Source: DATEVL01 sp035471625 (GTDB taxonomy: Bacteria; Chloroflexota; Anaerolineae; Anaerolineales; E44-bin32). Taken from it: DNA of 7,233 bases. Within the stretch, counting starts at the first letter, position 1. Each line of letters begins with the position of its first letter. Location: contig DATIPT010000028.1 in assembly GCA_035471625.1 (NCBI GenBank), positions 1 through 7,233 on the forward strand, written 5' to 3'. The position numbers were made by a program, and so were the translations under genes. This document shows positions 1 through 6,342 of the stretch, piece after piece. The notes beneath the pieces are model-generated. The model did not search any database, was not told the origin of the DNA, and worked only from the letters and a program-made list of their open reading frames with translations.

Positions 1-493
1 GCATGCCGCCGATCTCCTGGACAACCGCGGCCGTCGCCTCGACCGGCTCTAGGCCTGCCTCGCGCAGCAGCCGCCTGGTTTCGGCGCGGCCGGCGATACC
101 GGCATCGAGCGCGTGATTGTTGGCGATCCCCACAAGGTCGAACCCGGCTTCGGCCAGCGTCGCCGGTGTGCTGAGCGGGAGCAGGAGGTACATCGAGTCG
201 TCGGCCACCCGCGTGGGAGACAGGGCTCCCTCCAGGTTGCCGATCGTCAGGTCGGCGCCCAGGAGGTCGCTGGATACGTTCGTGAAAATGGCGCGGACAT
301 CTTCCATCCCGCGGCCGGTCATGACGTCGCCGACAGCGAGCACCTCCACCAGCGACTCGTCCGGCGCAGGGACCTCCCCACCGCGCAGGTATACCCAGCC
401 GAAGGCGGAGGCGGCCGCCGCCCGAGGCCCGGGCGATGCGGCCAGGAGAAGCAGGACGCCTAGCAGGACGCCGGCCAGACGTGTCACAGCCAT
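1..493 (-). CDS. CapA-family metallophosphatase, 5' part only (cut by left edge)
   Basis: The first 164 residues are visible; the 3' end lies beyond base 1. Residues 1-28 form an export signal: Arg5, then a Leu/Val-rich core (residues 6-19), then an Ala-rich stretch ending in AAAA. The mature part opens the CapA (PGA_cap) fold: VGDVMTGRGM at 54-63 with metal-ligand candidate Asp56, NLEGALSP at 86-93, and GIANNHALDAG at 122-132 with Asn126 and His127. CapA-like proteins are calcineurin-type metallophosphatases, some needed for poly-gamma-glutamate capsule synthesis or export. Most relatives, including this one, have no proven substrate. The ATG at 493 is the first usable start after the upstream gene and places the signal peptide correctly, but no Shine-Dalgarno motif precedes it. 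It begins 44 nt after the DUF3160 lipoprotein gene, so they are probably cotranscribed. The family call is firm; a capsule role is not. Confidence 0.88.
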   Translation of the reverse strand, partial: MAVTRLAGVLLGVLLLLAASPGPRAAAASAFGWVYLRGGEVPAPDESLVEVLAVGDVMTGRGMEDVRAIFTNVSSDLLGADLTIGNLEGALSPTRVADDSMYLLLPLSTPATLAEAGFDLVGIANNHALDAGIAGRAETRRLLREAGLEPVEATAAVVQEIGGM

Positions 494-537
494 GGCGGGA
501 TCGCGGCGGATCTCGAGCCGTCCGCGTTCCGCAACCG

Positions 538-3150
538 CTACTCCGGGAACGCCGGCGGCGCCCCGGCGTAGGCGACGTTGGTCACTTGCCACCTCGGGTT
601 GATCCCTCGGTCGATCAACTCTAGCGTGTACGTTGCCTCGAGCGTGTACGGTCCGCGCTCTGCCAGAACCGCATCATCCAACTCCGGCGAGTATTGCGCG
701 AGTTGGTACAGCATATCGCGCCAGGTCTCGCGCGCCGTCACAACCGCCAGGGTCGGCGCCTGCAGGTCGAACGAACGGAACTCGGCCCCCATCTGCTGAT
801 GGCCCAGGTACTGTCCCTGAGCCTCGAGCTGAAGAACGTCCACCCAGATATCCTGCACCCCCTGGCCGCCCTGTGGAAGCCTTGCCTCGTCACGGTACCA
901 GTACGCCTCGGTGACATTCGCACGGAACGCCTGCACCGCCCTGCTCAACTCCTCGTATTCGATCTCGTTGACGAGGAAGCTCGCGGTCCACTCCGGTGCG
1001 GGCGGTGCCGTCCCGTCTTCGAGCATGCCGCGCCACTTCTCGTCGGTCAGGCGGTCGGTCGCCGGCCAGGCGAACTCGTAGTACGAGAACACCCCACCCT
1101 TGGCGACCTGCAAGTATGTCGAACCGTCGTCATCGACCATCGGAACGACGACGTAGATCGGGTTGATGCGCCCGACCCCCTCTTCGAGGACTTCCGGCGG
1201 CGGACCGGGATTGGTGGCGACGTCGGCGATCACCGCCGCCTGCGGCTCCTCTTCCATGTAGCGCCGGGCGTACGGGTCCTCCATGTCGGAGTCGGCGGCG
1301 GCCATCGTCAACTCCTCGAGCTGACCGCCGTAGAAGCGGATCATGGCGAACTCGTCCTCGGTCAGCGGCTCGCCGCGCAGCTCCTTCTCAGCCATCGTCT
1401 GGAACGCCGTCACCAGCGTGTACAGCGTGTCGAGGCTGGCGGCGTCGATGTCATTTAACAGGCCCCGGCTCTGCATCCCGTCCCGTGTCATGGCGGTCAG
1501 CGCGGCCAGGCGGGCATAGAACTGCGGCACCGGCTCGACGTAGCCCTTCGCCGGCTCGGGCGTCGGCGCCGGCGGTCCACCGCCGAGCTCGGCGTAGACC
1601 TGCTTGGCGTACAGGATCGTGTCGTGCTTGAGTTCCGCCCAGCTGCCCAGCACGGCGTTGAGCTGCTTGTCGAGCCAGGCCGTCGAGCGCATGAAGGCCG
1701 GGTAGCCGTCGCCCGGGACCGCGACCAGGGGGTGGAACGTGTACAGCCAAGCGTTGTAGAGTGTCTCGGTCCAATCGCCGACCGCCAGTCCCGACATCCA
1801 CGCCCGCATCTTCTGCATCTGCTCGGGGTAGTTCAGGTAGTCGGTCTCGCCCATCTCGCCGAGCAGTGTGTAGGCGCGCTCGGAACCCATCGCAGCGAAC
1901 AGATCGAGCCCCTTCGGCAGACTGCGGGGATCCTCGTTCGTCCCGACGTTGCGATAGATCAGCTCACGGAAGACGTAGGCGTCGGGCACGAAGCGCTGGC
2001 CCATGAAGCGCAACCCCTTGGTCATTGCCTCGATTTCGTCGGTCACGGCAAGGACGATTCCGAGGATCCGTGGCGCCGGGAGTTCGAAGGCCAGGTCGAT
2101 GAATGCCTGCAGCTTGGCCTCATCGGCAACATCACTGACGACCGCCTGGGGTCCATAGACGGTGTCGTAGACGTCGAGGTACTGGAACGCGGTAAGGTCA
2201 TCCGACCGCCCGACCATGAAGGCCGTCGGGTTGTACAGGTCCTGCCAGACGTCGAGCGCCGGCCGTCCGTCGACGGTGGCGTCCTTCAATGCCTGAACGA
2301 GGAGCAGCGCGCTGCGCGTCTCGGCCTTGCCGACCTCCGGGTCCTTCGACTTGAGCCGGAAGGTCATCCGCCCGTACCACATCATGCTGCGGAAGTAGTT
2401 CTCGAGGTCCTCGCTGAGAGTGTAGTGGCCGCGTGGAATGTACTGGGTGTAGTCCTCGCCGTATTCCAGCCCGGGGAAGATCGGCGAGGGAAAGATACCG
2501 CCAGCCTCGTCGATCATGGCGAGTTCGGCTTCGACCAGATCGCGCGAATAGTCCGGCACCTCGACCGACGGATCGAGCAAGCGGCTCCCCACCCCGATGA
2601 AGGCGACCGTCCGCCGGGCGGCGTCCTCCCACGGTCCGCCCTTGAGCTCTTGATACTGGGCATCCGTCCGGGTGAGCAGCGCGGCGTTCAGCCCGCGCAG
2701 GAGCGGGATGAATGACTCGACTTCGGCCGTCCGCAGGACCTTGTCGAAGAGCAGGTGGTAGACGTGGAGCAAGGAGTCGCTGGTGACGAAGGCCGGCTGG
2801 TTGTCGTAGCGGGCCTTCTCGTAGACCGTGAAGAATTCCTTCTCCGTACCAGGTGCGACGACAAACCCGTTCGCGGCAAGGCGGGCTCGCAGGCCGTCGG
2901 AGAGCAGGAACGAGACTCGGACGTTGCCCAGGTCCGGTGTGATCGGCTCATGGGCCACCGCCGGGACGACGCTGACGATCGGTTCGTCGTACGCCGCGAA
3001 CACCGGCATCGCCGCGCCAGGGAGCGGCGTCGGGAGCGGCTCGGCAGAAGGTGCCTCGGTCGCCGGAGCAGCCGTAGGTGTAGCCCGGCCGCAGGCGCCG
3101 GCGAGCAGGGCACACAGAACCAGGGTGGATACGATCGTTTCCTTCTTCAT
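538..3150 (-). CDS. DUF3160 lipoprotein with C-terminal NTF2/IMS-like extension
   Basis: This is an 870-residue exported protein. Residues 1-20 are a lipoprotein signal: Lys2-Lys3, a hydrophobic core, and a slightly atypical lipobox (A-G-A-C) with Cys20 as the lipidation site. A Thr/Pro/Ala-rich linker follows to about residue 48. The body matches my memory of DUF3160 (PF11369), a family without known function: TSDSLLHVYHLLFDKVLR at 123-140, YIPRGHYTLSEDLENYF at 237-253, MMWYGRMTFRL at 256-266, HDTILYAKQ at 509-517, KGYVEPVPQFYARL at 535-548, and GGVFSYYEF at 685-693. Residues about 735-864 look like a separate small alpha+beta domain (see findings). The ATG at 3150 is well supported by a perfect AGGAGG (3158-3163) 7 nt upstream. 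It is probably cotranscribed with the CapA-like gene downstream. The protein should sit on the outer face of the cell membrane. I see no catalytic motif I can name, so its activity is unknown. Confidence 0.9.
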   Translation of the reverse strand: MKKETIVSTLVLCALLAGACGRATPTAAPATEAPSAEPLPTPLPGAAMPVFAAYDEPIVSVVPAVAHEPITPDLGNVRVSFLLSDGLRARLAANGFVVAPGTEKEFFTVYEKARYDNQPAFVTSDSLLHVYHLLFDKVLRTAEVESFIPLLRGLNAALLTRTDAQYQELKGGPWEDAARRTVAFIGVGSRLLDPSVEVPDYSRDLVEAELAMIDEAGGIFPSPIFPGLEYGEDYTQYIPRGHYTLSEDLENYFRSMMWYGRMTFRLKSKDPEVGKAETRSALLLVQALKDATVDGRPALDVWQDLYNPTAFMVGRSDDLTAFQYLDVYDTVYGPQAVVSDVADEAKLQAFIDLAFELPAPRILGIVLAVTDEIEAMTKGLRFMGQRFVPDAYVFRELIYRNVGTNEDPRSLPKGLDLFAAMGSERAYTLLGEMGETDYLNYPEQMQKMRAWMSGLAVGDWTETLYNAWLYTFHPLVAVPGDGYPAFMRSTAWLDKQLNAVLGSWAELKHDTILYAKQVYAELGGGPPAPTPEPAKGYVEPVPQFYARLAALTAMTRDGMQSRGLLNDIDAASLDTLYTLVTAFQTMAEKELRGEPLTEDEFAMIRFYGGQLEELTMAAADSDMEDPYARRYMEEEPQAAVIADVATNPGPPPEVLEEGVGRINPIYVVVPMVDDDGSTYLQVAKGGVFSYYEFAWPATDRLTDEKWRGMLEDGTAPPAPEWTASFLVNEIEYEELSRAVQAFRANVTEAYWYRDEARLPQGGQGVQDIWVDVLQLEAQGQYLGHQQMGAEFRSFDLQAPTLAVVTARETWRDMLYQLAQYSPELDDAVLAERGPYTLEATYTLELIDRGINPRWQVTNVAYAGAPPAFPE

Positions 3151-3212
3151 GGCGGCGCCTCCTGAGCACAGACCGCGTGGCCCGGCAGGCTCCTGCGCGG
3201 TGGCACGCGGCG

Positions 3213-3238
3213 ATTCTATTCTCGCGCCGCTCGTCCAA
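3213..3238 (-). promoter_or_regulatory. weak promoter candidate for the DUF3160-CapA operon
   Basis: Read on the minus strand, TAGAAT (3213-3218) matches five of six bases of a -10 box. TTGGAC (3233-3238) resembles a -35 box, but the spacer is only 14 nt, shorter than the usual 16-18. The predicted leader to the ATG at 3150 is about 55 nt and includes the AGGAGG. In a GC-rich genome the AT-rich -10 is notable; the -35 may not be real. Confidence 0.3.
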
Positions 3239-3262
3239 GGACGCGCGGGCCAGTTGTCCTGC

Positions 3263-3274
3263 TGACACGTGTCA
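3263..3274. promoter_or_regulatory. perfect 12-bp palindrome TGACACGTGTCA, candidate operator
   Basis: The twelve bases are exactly self-complementary, and the flanking bases (C before, T after) do not extend the symmetry. The site lies in the 192-nt gap between the HAD gene and the DUF3160 lipoprotein gene, about 25 nt upstream of the -35-like element for the latter. That position suits an activator or an upstream repressor site. The regulator is unknown, and no regulator gene is in the window. Confidence 0.4.
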
Positions 3275-3342
3275 TCTGACCTTCGCGGGCGGAAGGGCGC
3301 ACGTCGGGCGAGGGGAAACGGAGAGGCAAGGTCTCTAGCGGG

Positions 3343-3972
3343 TCAGGTCCGGTCGAGCAACTGGCCCAGTTCCTGCGGCGATCGGACGAGCGTATCCGCC
3401 CCGGCCGCCTGGAGCCGCGCCGCGCTCTGGTGCCCCCAGGCGACGGCGATCGAGCGGACGCCGACCTCGCGGCAGGCGCGCACGTCGCTGACGGCATCGC
3501 CGATCAGGCACGCCTCGCGCGGCTGGCGTCCGAGCAGGGCCAGCGCAGCGCTCAGTTTGTCGGCGCGTGACCCTGGATGCTCGACCGGGATCAGGACGTC
3601 GATGCTCCCGCCGAGCCGGTGGGCCTCAAGGAACCGCAGCACGCTGCGAGCCGAGCTCCCGGTGACAATCCCGACCTGGCCGCACGCGGCGGCGGCGCGC
3701 ACTACATCGTCCATGCCCTGGAAGATCGCCGGAGGGCGCGCTCGCGCCTCGAAGCGGGCCATCGTCCGCCGGGCGAACTCCGGAGCGAGATCCGCCGGGA
3801 TCCCCAGCTGGATCCCATAGTCGATGAACGACATCGTCTCCAGAGCGTCGAGGTCGGCCGGCGTCGGCGTGCGCGGGAAGCCCATTTCGGCGCATGTCTC
3901 GCCGGCCAGGCGCAGCATATCGTCGAGCGTATCGGCCAGGACGCCGTCGTAGTCGAAGAGGGGTACCAGCAT
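3343..3972 (-). CDS. HAD-superfamily phosphatase (phosphoglycolate phosphatase-like)
   Basis: The 209-residue product has all four HAD motifs, numbered from the ATG at 3972. Motif I is FDYDGVLADT (6-15), with nucleophile Asp7 and acid/base Asp9. Motif II is IVTGSS (102-107), with Thr104. Motif III is Lys139. Motif IV is IGDAVSDV (157-164), with Asp159 and Asp163. Residues about 16-90 form an alpha-helical C1 cap, as in Gph/beta-phosphoglucomutase-like enzymes. It should hydrolyse a small phosphate ester in the cytosol with Mg2+; the substrate cannot be read from sequence, and phosphoglycolate is only the family default. The frame is open up to a TTG at 4020 (225 residues), but the extra 16 residues precede the usual start of the fold and neither start has a Shine-Dalgarno motif, so I chose the ATG. 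It follows the acyl-CoA dehydrogenase by 64 nt and may share its transcript. I saw no clear terminator after its stop. Confidence 0.88.
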   Translation of the reverse strand: MLVPLFDYDGVLADTLDDMLRLAGETCAEMGFPRTPTPADLDALETMSFIDYGIQLGIPADLAPEFARRTMARFEARARPPAIFQGMDDVVRAAAACGQVGIVTGSSARSVLRFLEAHRLGGSIDVLIPVEHPGSRADKLSAALALLGRQPREACLIGDAVSDVRACREVGVRSIAVAWGHQSAARLQAAGADTLVRSPQELGQLLDRT

Positions 3973-4036
3973 CAGGGGACGATGATACCCGGGCTTGGCC
4001 CGGATCGCCCCAACGGTCAAAGATGGGCGGCGCCGT

Positions 4037-5269
4037 CTACTCGAAGACCTTCTCCCCGGCTACCTCGCTCGCAGCCGAATCCGCTTCGACGTTCCGCCCG
4101 GTCGGCGCGGCTCCCATCTCGCGGTAGATCTCATGCTGGATGATCAGATCCATGATCTCGCTCGTCCCCGTCCAGATCAGGCCCAACCGAGCGTCACGCA
4201 ACAACCGCTCGACGGGATAGACGTCGGTGTAGCCGATGCCGCCGAGGATCTGCATGGCGTGATTGACAACCGTCCAGGACGATTCGGTCGCGAACTTCTT
4301 GCTCTCGGAAACCCACCGGCGCAGCCGCTCCGGTTGGTCGCCGGCGTCGATCGCCCGGGCGGTGTTCCACACCAGGGCGCGGGCGGCATCGAGCAGGGTG
4401 ATGCACTCGGCGACCTTGAAGCTGACCGCCTCGAAGGCGCGAATCTTCTGCCCGAAGGCCTTGCGTTGATCGCTGTAGCGCACGGCGATCTCGAGCGCCG
4501 CCCGGGCCATCCCCAGCGCGCCGGCGGCGCTCGTCATCCGCTCAGGGATCATCATCTGGTAGAAGACATCGCCCCCGCCGTCGAGTTCGCCGATCAAGTT
4601 CCCGGCGGGGACACGCGCATCGCGGAAGTAGACCCGCCCGGTCCCGCCACCGCGCGCCCCCATGAGCCCATAGACATGCTCGACGACGATTTCGGGGGTG
4701 CGTTCGACGACGAAGACGCTGATCGAATGCCGTGAGTCGGCCTCGGGGTTCGTTCGGGCATAGACCAGGAAGATGTCGGCTCCCTCGGCGCCGACGATGA
4801 AGCGCTTCTGACCGCGCAGGACGAAGTCGTCGCCGTCGCGGACGGCGGTCGTCGTCGCACCGAAGAAGTCCGATCCGCCGCGCGGCTCGGTAAGGGCTTC
4901 GGCGACCAGGAGCTTCCCCTCGGCGATCGGCCGAAGCCAGCGCTCCTTCTGTTCGTTGGTGCCGAAGACTGTGATCGCCTCGCCGATGATCGAAGGGAGA
5001 CTGTACAGGCAGGCCAGCGAGCATCCCAGGATGCCGATCTCCTCCAGCGCGAGCACCTCCTCCGTCCATCCGAGACCGCGGCCGCCCTGCGCAGTCGGGA
5101 AACGCAACCCGAGCAGACCTTGCTTGGCGGCGCTCTCGACAAAGGACCGCGGATAGGTCACCTTCCCGGCGTCCATGTCGAGGATGAGCCGGCGCGGCAC
5201 TTGGGCCCGGACGAACTCGCGGGCTTCATCCCGCAGGCGGCGTTGAGGTTCGGTGAGGAGGATGTCCAT
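4037..5269 (-). CDS. acyl-CoA dehydrogenase family flavoenzyme
   Basis: This 410-residue protein has normal length for a soluble acyl-CoA dehydrogenase, which makes an alpha-beta double bond in an acyl-CoA and passes electrons from FAD to electron-transfer flavoprotein. Order: helical N-terminal domain (about 1-118), beta middle domain with the flavin/substrate strand AEALTEPRGGSD (123-134), and C-terminal helical domain with the signatures RKAFGQKI (269-276) and QILGGIGY (340-347). In medium-chain enzymes the catalytic Glu is in a YEGT motif; here the aligned segment is IWTGTSE (365-371), with Thr367 in that place. A Glu does occur in IPERM (Glu243), the helix-G position used by isovaleryl-CoA and long-chain acyl-CoA dehydrogenases. 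The enzyme is therefore probably active but of that subclass. The start is set by AAAGGA (5276-5281), 6 nt before the ATG. It precedes the HAD gene; substrate chain length is not determinable. Confidence 0.93.
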   Translation of the reverse strand: MDILLTEPQRRLRDEAREFVRAQVPRRLILDMDAGKVTYPRSFVESAAKQGLLGLRFPTAQGGRGLGWTEEVLALEEIGILGCSLACLYSLPSIIGEAITVFGTNEQKERWLRPIAEGKLLVAEALTEPRGGSDFFGATTTAVRDGDDFVLRGQKRFIVGAEGADIFLVYARTNPEADSRHSISVFVVERTPEIVVEHVYGLMGARGGGTGRVYFRDARVPAGNLIGELDGGGDVFYQMMIPERMTSAAGALGMARAALEIAVRYSDQRKAFGQKIRAFEAVSFKVAECITLLDAARALVWNTARAIDAGDQPERLRRWVSESKKFATESSWTVVNHAMQILGGIGYTDVYPVERLLRDARLGLIWTGTSEIMDLIIQHEIYREMGAAPTGRNVEADSAASEVAGEKVFE

Positions 5270-5306
5270 CGGAGGTCCTTTCGAAGGTTGACGGCAGGGA
5301 GTGCAA

Positions 5307-5331
5307 GCCCAGCATACAGCCAGCGCTGGGC
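5307..5331. repeat. 7-bp inverted repeat over the acyl-CoA dehydrogenase promoter
   Basis: GCCCAGC (5307-5313) and GCTGGGC (5325-5331) are perfect inverted arms 11 nt apart. The inner part contains a further palindrome, CCAGCGCTGG (5320-5329). It covers the spacer and -10 region of the promoter candidate at 5311-5339, where a repressor would bind. No T-run follows on either strand, so a terminator is less likely. Confidence 0.5.
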
Positions 5332-5339
5332 CGTGTCAC
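5311..5339 (-). promoter_or_regulatory. sigma-70-like promoter candidate for the acyl-CoA dehydrogenase gene
   Basis: On the minus strand GTGACA (5334-5339; five of six bases of the -35 consensus) is followed after exactly 17 nt by TATGCT (5311-5316; four of six of the -10 consensus). The predicted start of transcription is near 5304, giving a leader of about 35 nt that ends in AAAGGA. The gap to the esterase gene is 116 nt, the largest inside this cluster, which fits a separate internal promoter. Confidence 0.4.
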
Positions 5340-5385
5340 CTGCAAACCATCCGCTTGCTGGGGAATCCGACCCGCGGACTCTTGG

Positions 5386-6318
5386 CTATTGTTGGAGCGC
5401 AAACCGACGAAAGAAATCCCACATCGCCCGGGTGGCGTCAAGATCCCGGGTCGTGTGCCCGACGATACACGCCGGCATCGGCTCTCCGCCCGGCCAGGTG
5501 TGCCCGCCGCCGGCGATCGTGTAGAACTCGACGTCGGCGCCCTGGTCGCAGCCGGTGTAGCGGATGGCGCTGACCTCGCCGCGGGCCGGCAGATCGGACG
5601 GCACCGCGTCACACCCATTGAGCGCCGCCCACGCCGCCACCCATCCCGGCACAGACGGCAGGGACACCCCAGGCCCCTGCACATCGCCCCCGCCGTATGG
5701 CACGATCGCATCGGCCGTGCCATGGAAGGCGATCATCGGCACCGGCCGAGCCGGCTGGCAGTCATCGATCGGGTAGGCGTACGCCCCCGCCACGCCGCCG
5801 ATGGCGGCGATCCGATTCGCGAGGCCGCAACCGAGCAGGTAGGCCATCCCACCGCCGTTGGAAAGGCCATTGGCATAGACCCGGCGGGGGTCGATGTTGT
5901 AGTCCTGCGCCAGTGTGTCGATCAGGTCGGAGATGAAGGCGACGTCGATCATCGGATCGGCGGACGACGCCCAGCCGCCAGCCCGCCAGCGCCGGGGGAC
6001 CCCGGTGCCTTCTGGATACACCACGAGGAATCCGGACTCCTCGGCCAGATCGTTCCAGCCGCTGATCTGCATCTGGTGCGCCGGCCATTCGACGAACCCA
6101 TGCAGGCTGATGACCAGGGGCGTCGGTGTTCCTGGGTCGTAGGTAGACGGAACGAAAAGAAGGTACCGTCGCGTCTCCCCCGACGAGACAAGTTCCCCGT
6201 TGGTCCGATTGACCCACCGGAAGAGACCGGCGACGGTCAGCGCCGCCAGAGCACACAGACAAAGGATGACCAGGACCGTCGCGCCCAAGAATCGACCTGC
6301 CTTCGCTGTGCGGTTCAT
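5386..6318 (-). CDS. membrane-anchored or secreted esterase, PHB depolymerase/LpqC-like alpha/beta hydrolase
   Basis: The product is 310 residues from the ATG at 6318. Residues about 9-33 form one hydrophobic segment after Arg3, Lys6 and Arg9: either an uncleaved signal anchor or a signal peptide. The rest is an alpha/beta hydrolase of the Esterase_PHB/LpqC group, which includes PHB depolymerases, feruloyl and acetylxylan esterases. Visible elements are oxyanion region SLHGF (71-75), nucleophile elbow GLSNGGG (151-157) with Ser153, acid in HGTADAIVPYGG (199-210) with Asp203, and GGGHTWPGG (270-278) with His273. Cysteines at 163, 187, 236, 257 and 284 of the exported part could form disulfides. 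It should hydrolyse an ester outside the membrane; the substrate is unknown. A GTG at 6339 adds seven residues, but AAGGAA (6328-6333), 9 nt before the ATG, favours the shorter form. It starts 24 nt after the dehydrogenase stop, so the two are probably one operon. Confidence 0.88.
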   Translation of the reverse strand: MNRTAKAGRFLGATVLVILCLCALAALTVAGLFRWVNRTNGELVSSGETRRYLLFVPSTYDPGTPTPLVISLHGFVEWPAHQMQISGWNDLAEESGFLVVYPEGTGVPRRWRAGGWASSADPMIDVAFISDLIDTLAQDYNIDPRRVYANGLSNGGGMAYLLGCGLANRIAAIGGVAGAYAYPIDDCQPARPVPMIAFHGTADAIVPYGGGDVQGPGVSLPSVPGWVAAWAALNGCDAVPSDLPARGEVSAIRYTGCDQGADVEFYTIAGGGHTWPGGEPMPACIVGHTTRDLDATRAMWDFFRRFALQQ

Positions 6319-6327
6319 CCGCCGCGA

Positions 6328-6333
6328 TTCCTT
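6328..6333 (-). promoter_or_regulatory. ribosome binding site deciding the esterase start
   Basis: AAGGAA on the minus strand lies 9 nt before the ATG at 6318 and inside the longer reading that begins at the GTG at 6339. The GTG has only a poor GAGG placed too close to it. This supports the ATG start and a protein that begins just before its basic residues and hydrophobic segment. Confidence 0.5.
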
Positions 6334-6342
6334 GCCCACGCC

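Noticed and set aside
1451..1801. 116-codon minus-strand frame within the DUF3160 gene, considered as a frameshift remnant
   Set aside because: The main frame continues unbroken across it with conserved motifs such as HDTILYAKQ and KGYVEPVPQFYARL, so there is no frameshift.
1624..2715. 363-codon open frame on the plus strand inside the DUF3160 gene
   Set aside because: Its composition is that of an antisense shadow, and the opposite strand carries conserved DUF3160 motifs throughout the interval.
3321..3336. possible terminator hairpin just after the HAD gene (GAGA/TCTC arms)
   Set aside because: The arms pair over only four bases and no T-run follows.
3995..4735. 246-codon open frame on the plus strand opposite the acyl-CoA dehydrogenase
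   Set aside because: The minus-strand gene has all family signatures; this frame has none and begins in the neighbouring gap without a ribosome site.
5362..5380. possible terminator hairpin after the esterase gene (short TCCG/CGGA arms)
   Set aside because: The stem is four strong pairs plus a wobble and an A-T pair, with no T-run on the minus strand.
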